NCBI GenBank assembly: GCA_027347545.1
Contig: DAIEQT010000475.1
Span: 1-5,910, forward strand
Direction: 5' to 3'
Source of the DNA: Ignavibacteria bacterium
GTDB lineage: Bacteria > Bacteroidota > Ignavibacteria > Ignavibacteriales > Melioribacteraceae
Length of the DNA: 5,910 nt
The notes under the pieces are model-generated. The model searched no databases, was not told where the DNA came from, and was given only the letters and a program-made list of their open reading frames with translations. The position numbers and the translations under genes are program-made. Position 1 is the stretch's first letter. Each line of letters begins with the position of its first letter. Shown here piece by piece: positions 5,840 through 5,910 of this stretch.

Positions 5840-5910
5840 TAATCTTTCAACAACTCGCGCGCAATAACAATTCTCTGGATTTCCGAAGTACCTTCATAAA
5901 TTTCTGTGAT
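5839..5910 (-). CDS. Acyl-CoA dehydrogenase, C-terminal end (partial)
   Basis: The window edge cuts this gene, leaving the last 23 codons and a TAA stop. The fragment reads ITEIYEGTSEIQRIVIAREL followed by LKD. The YEGTSEIQR segment is the hallmark of the last helix of the FAD-dependent acyl-CoA dehydrogenase family, near the flavin site. These enzymes introduce the alpha,beta double bond into acyl-CoA thioesters in fatty-acid or amino-acid breakdown and pass electrons to electron-transfer flavoprotein. The chain-length class (butyryl-, isovaleryl-, glutaryl-CoA and so on) cannot be told from this piece. Its stop overlaps the start of the next gene by one base (TAATG), so the two are probably co-transcribed, although no functional link with the envelope proteins downstream is obvious. 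Confidence 0.93.
   Translation of the reverse strand: MTEIYEGTSEIQRIVIARELLKD

Overview
All genes in this 5.9 kb window lie on the minus strand, so the transcriptional order runs from high to low coordinates. It looks like a chromosomal segment of an FCB-group bacterium, most likely the Ignavibacteria/Chlorobi side of Bacteroidota. This placement is an inference. It rests on the moderately AT-rich sequence, on four exported proteins whose signal peptides end in Tyr-Ser-Gln or Tyr-Ala-Gln (the Gln-after-cleavage habit of Bacteroidota), and on clear Shine-Dalgarno sites (AAGGAGG, AGAGGA), which many classical Bacteroidia lack.

Upstream block (5910 to 3270): the last 23 codons of an acyl-CoA dehydrogenase run directly, through a TAATG overlap, into an unusual exported YidD-like protein. 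Two TPR-plus-membrane-hairpin proteins follow, resembling each other, and then an ACT-domain protein. Junctions are 1-4 nt overlaps or a 1-nt gap, so this is one tightly packed, probably translationally coupled operon. The three envelope genes look like a functional unit of unknown role.

Middle (3274 to 2849): a compact cassette of about 426 bp carries one gene for a four-helix-bundle (S23/23S-IVS-type) protein. Degenerate 7-bp repeats flank it in inverted orientation. The cassette sits between the ACT-domain gene (UPF0237) and its usual partner, the PFL-like gene (UPF0210/DUF711), which are adjacent in many other genomes. The upstream array begins at the stop codon of the ACT gene.

Downstream block (2838 to 43): the intact PFL-like gene, then lemA with a textbook ribosome binding site, then a TPM-domain (YgcG-type) protein with a Gly-rich tail. 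LemA and TPM proteins often co-occur. A third array of related 7-bp repeats fills the lemA/TPM gap and contains the apparent GTG start of the TPM gene.

No tRNA, rRNA, CRISPR array or IS transposase is visible. No gap exceeds 50 bp. No convincing promoter or terminator could be assigned. The most unusual features are the four-helix-bundle cassette with its heptad inverted repeats, and the secreted YidD-like/TPR-hairpin trio.
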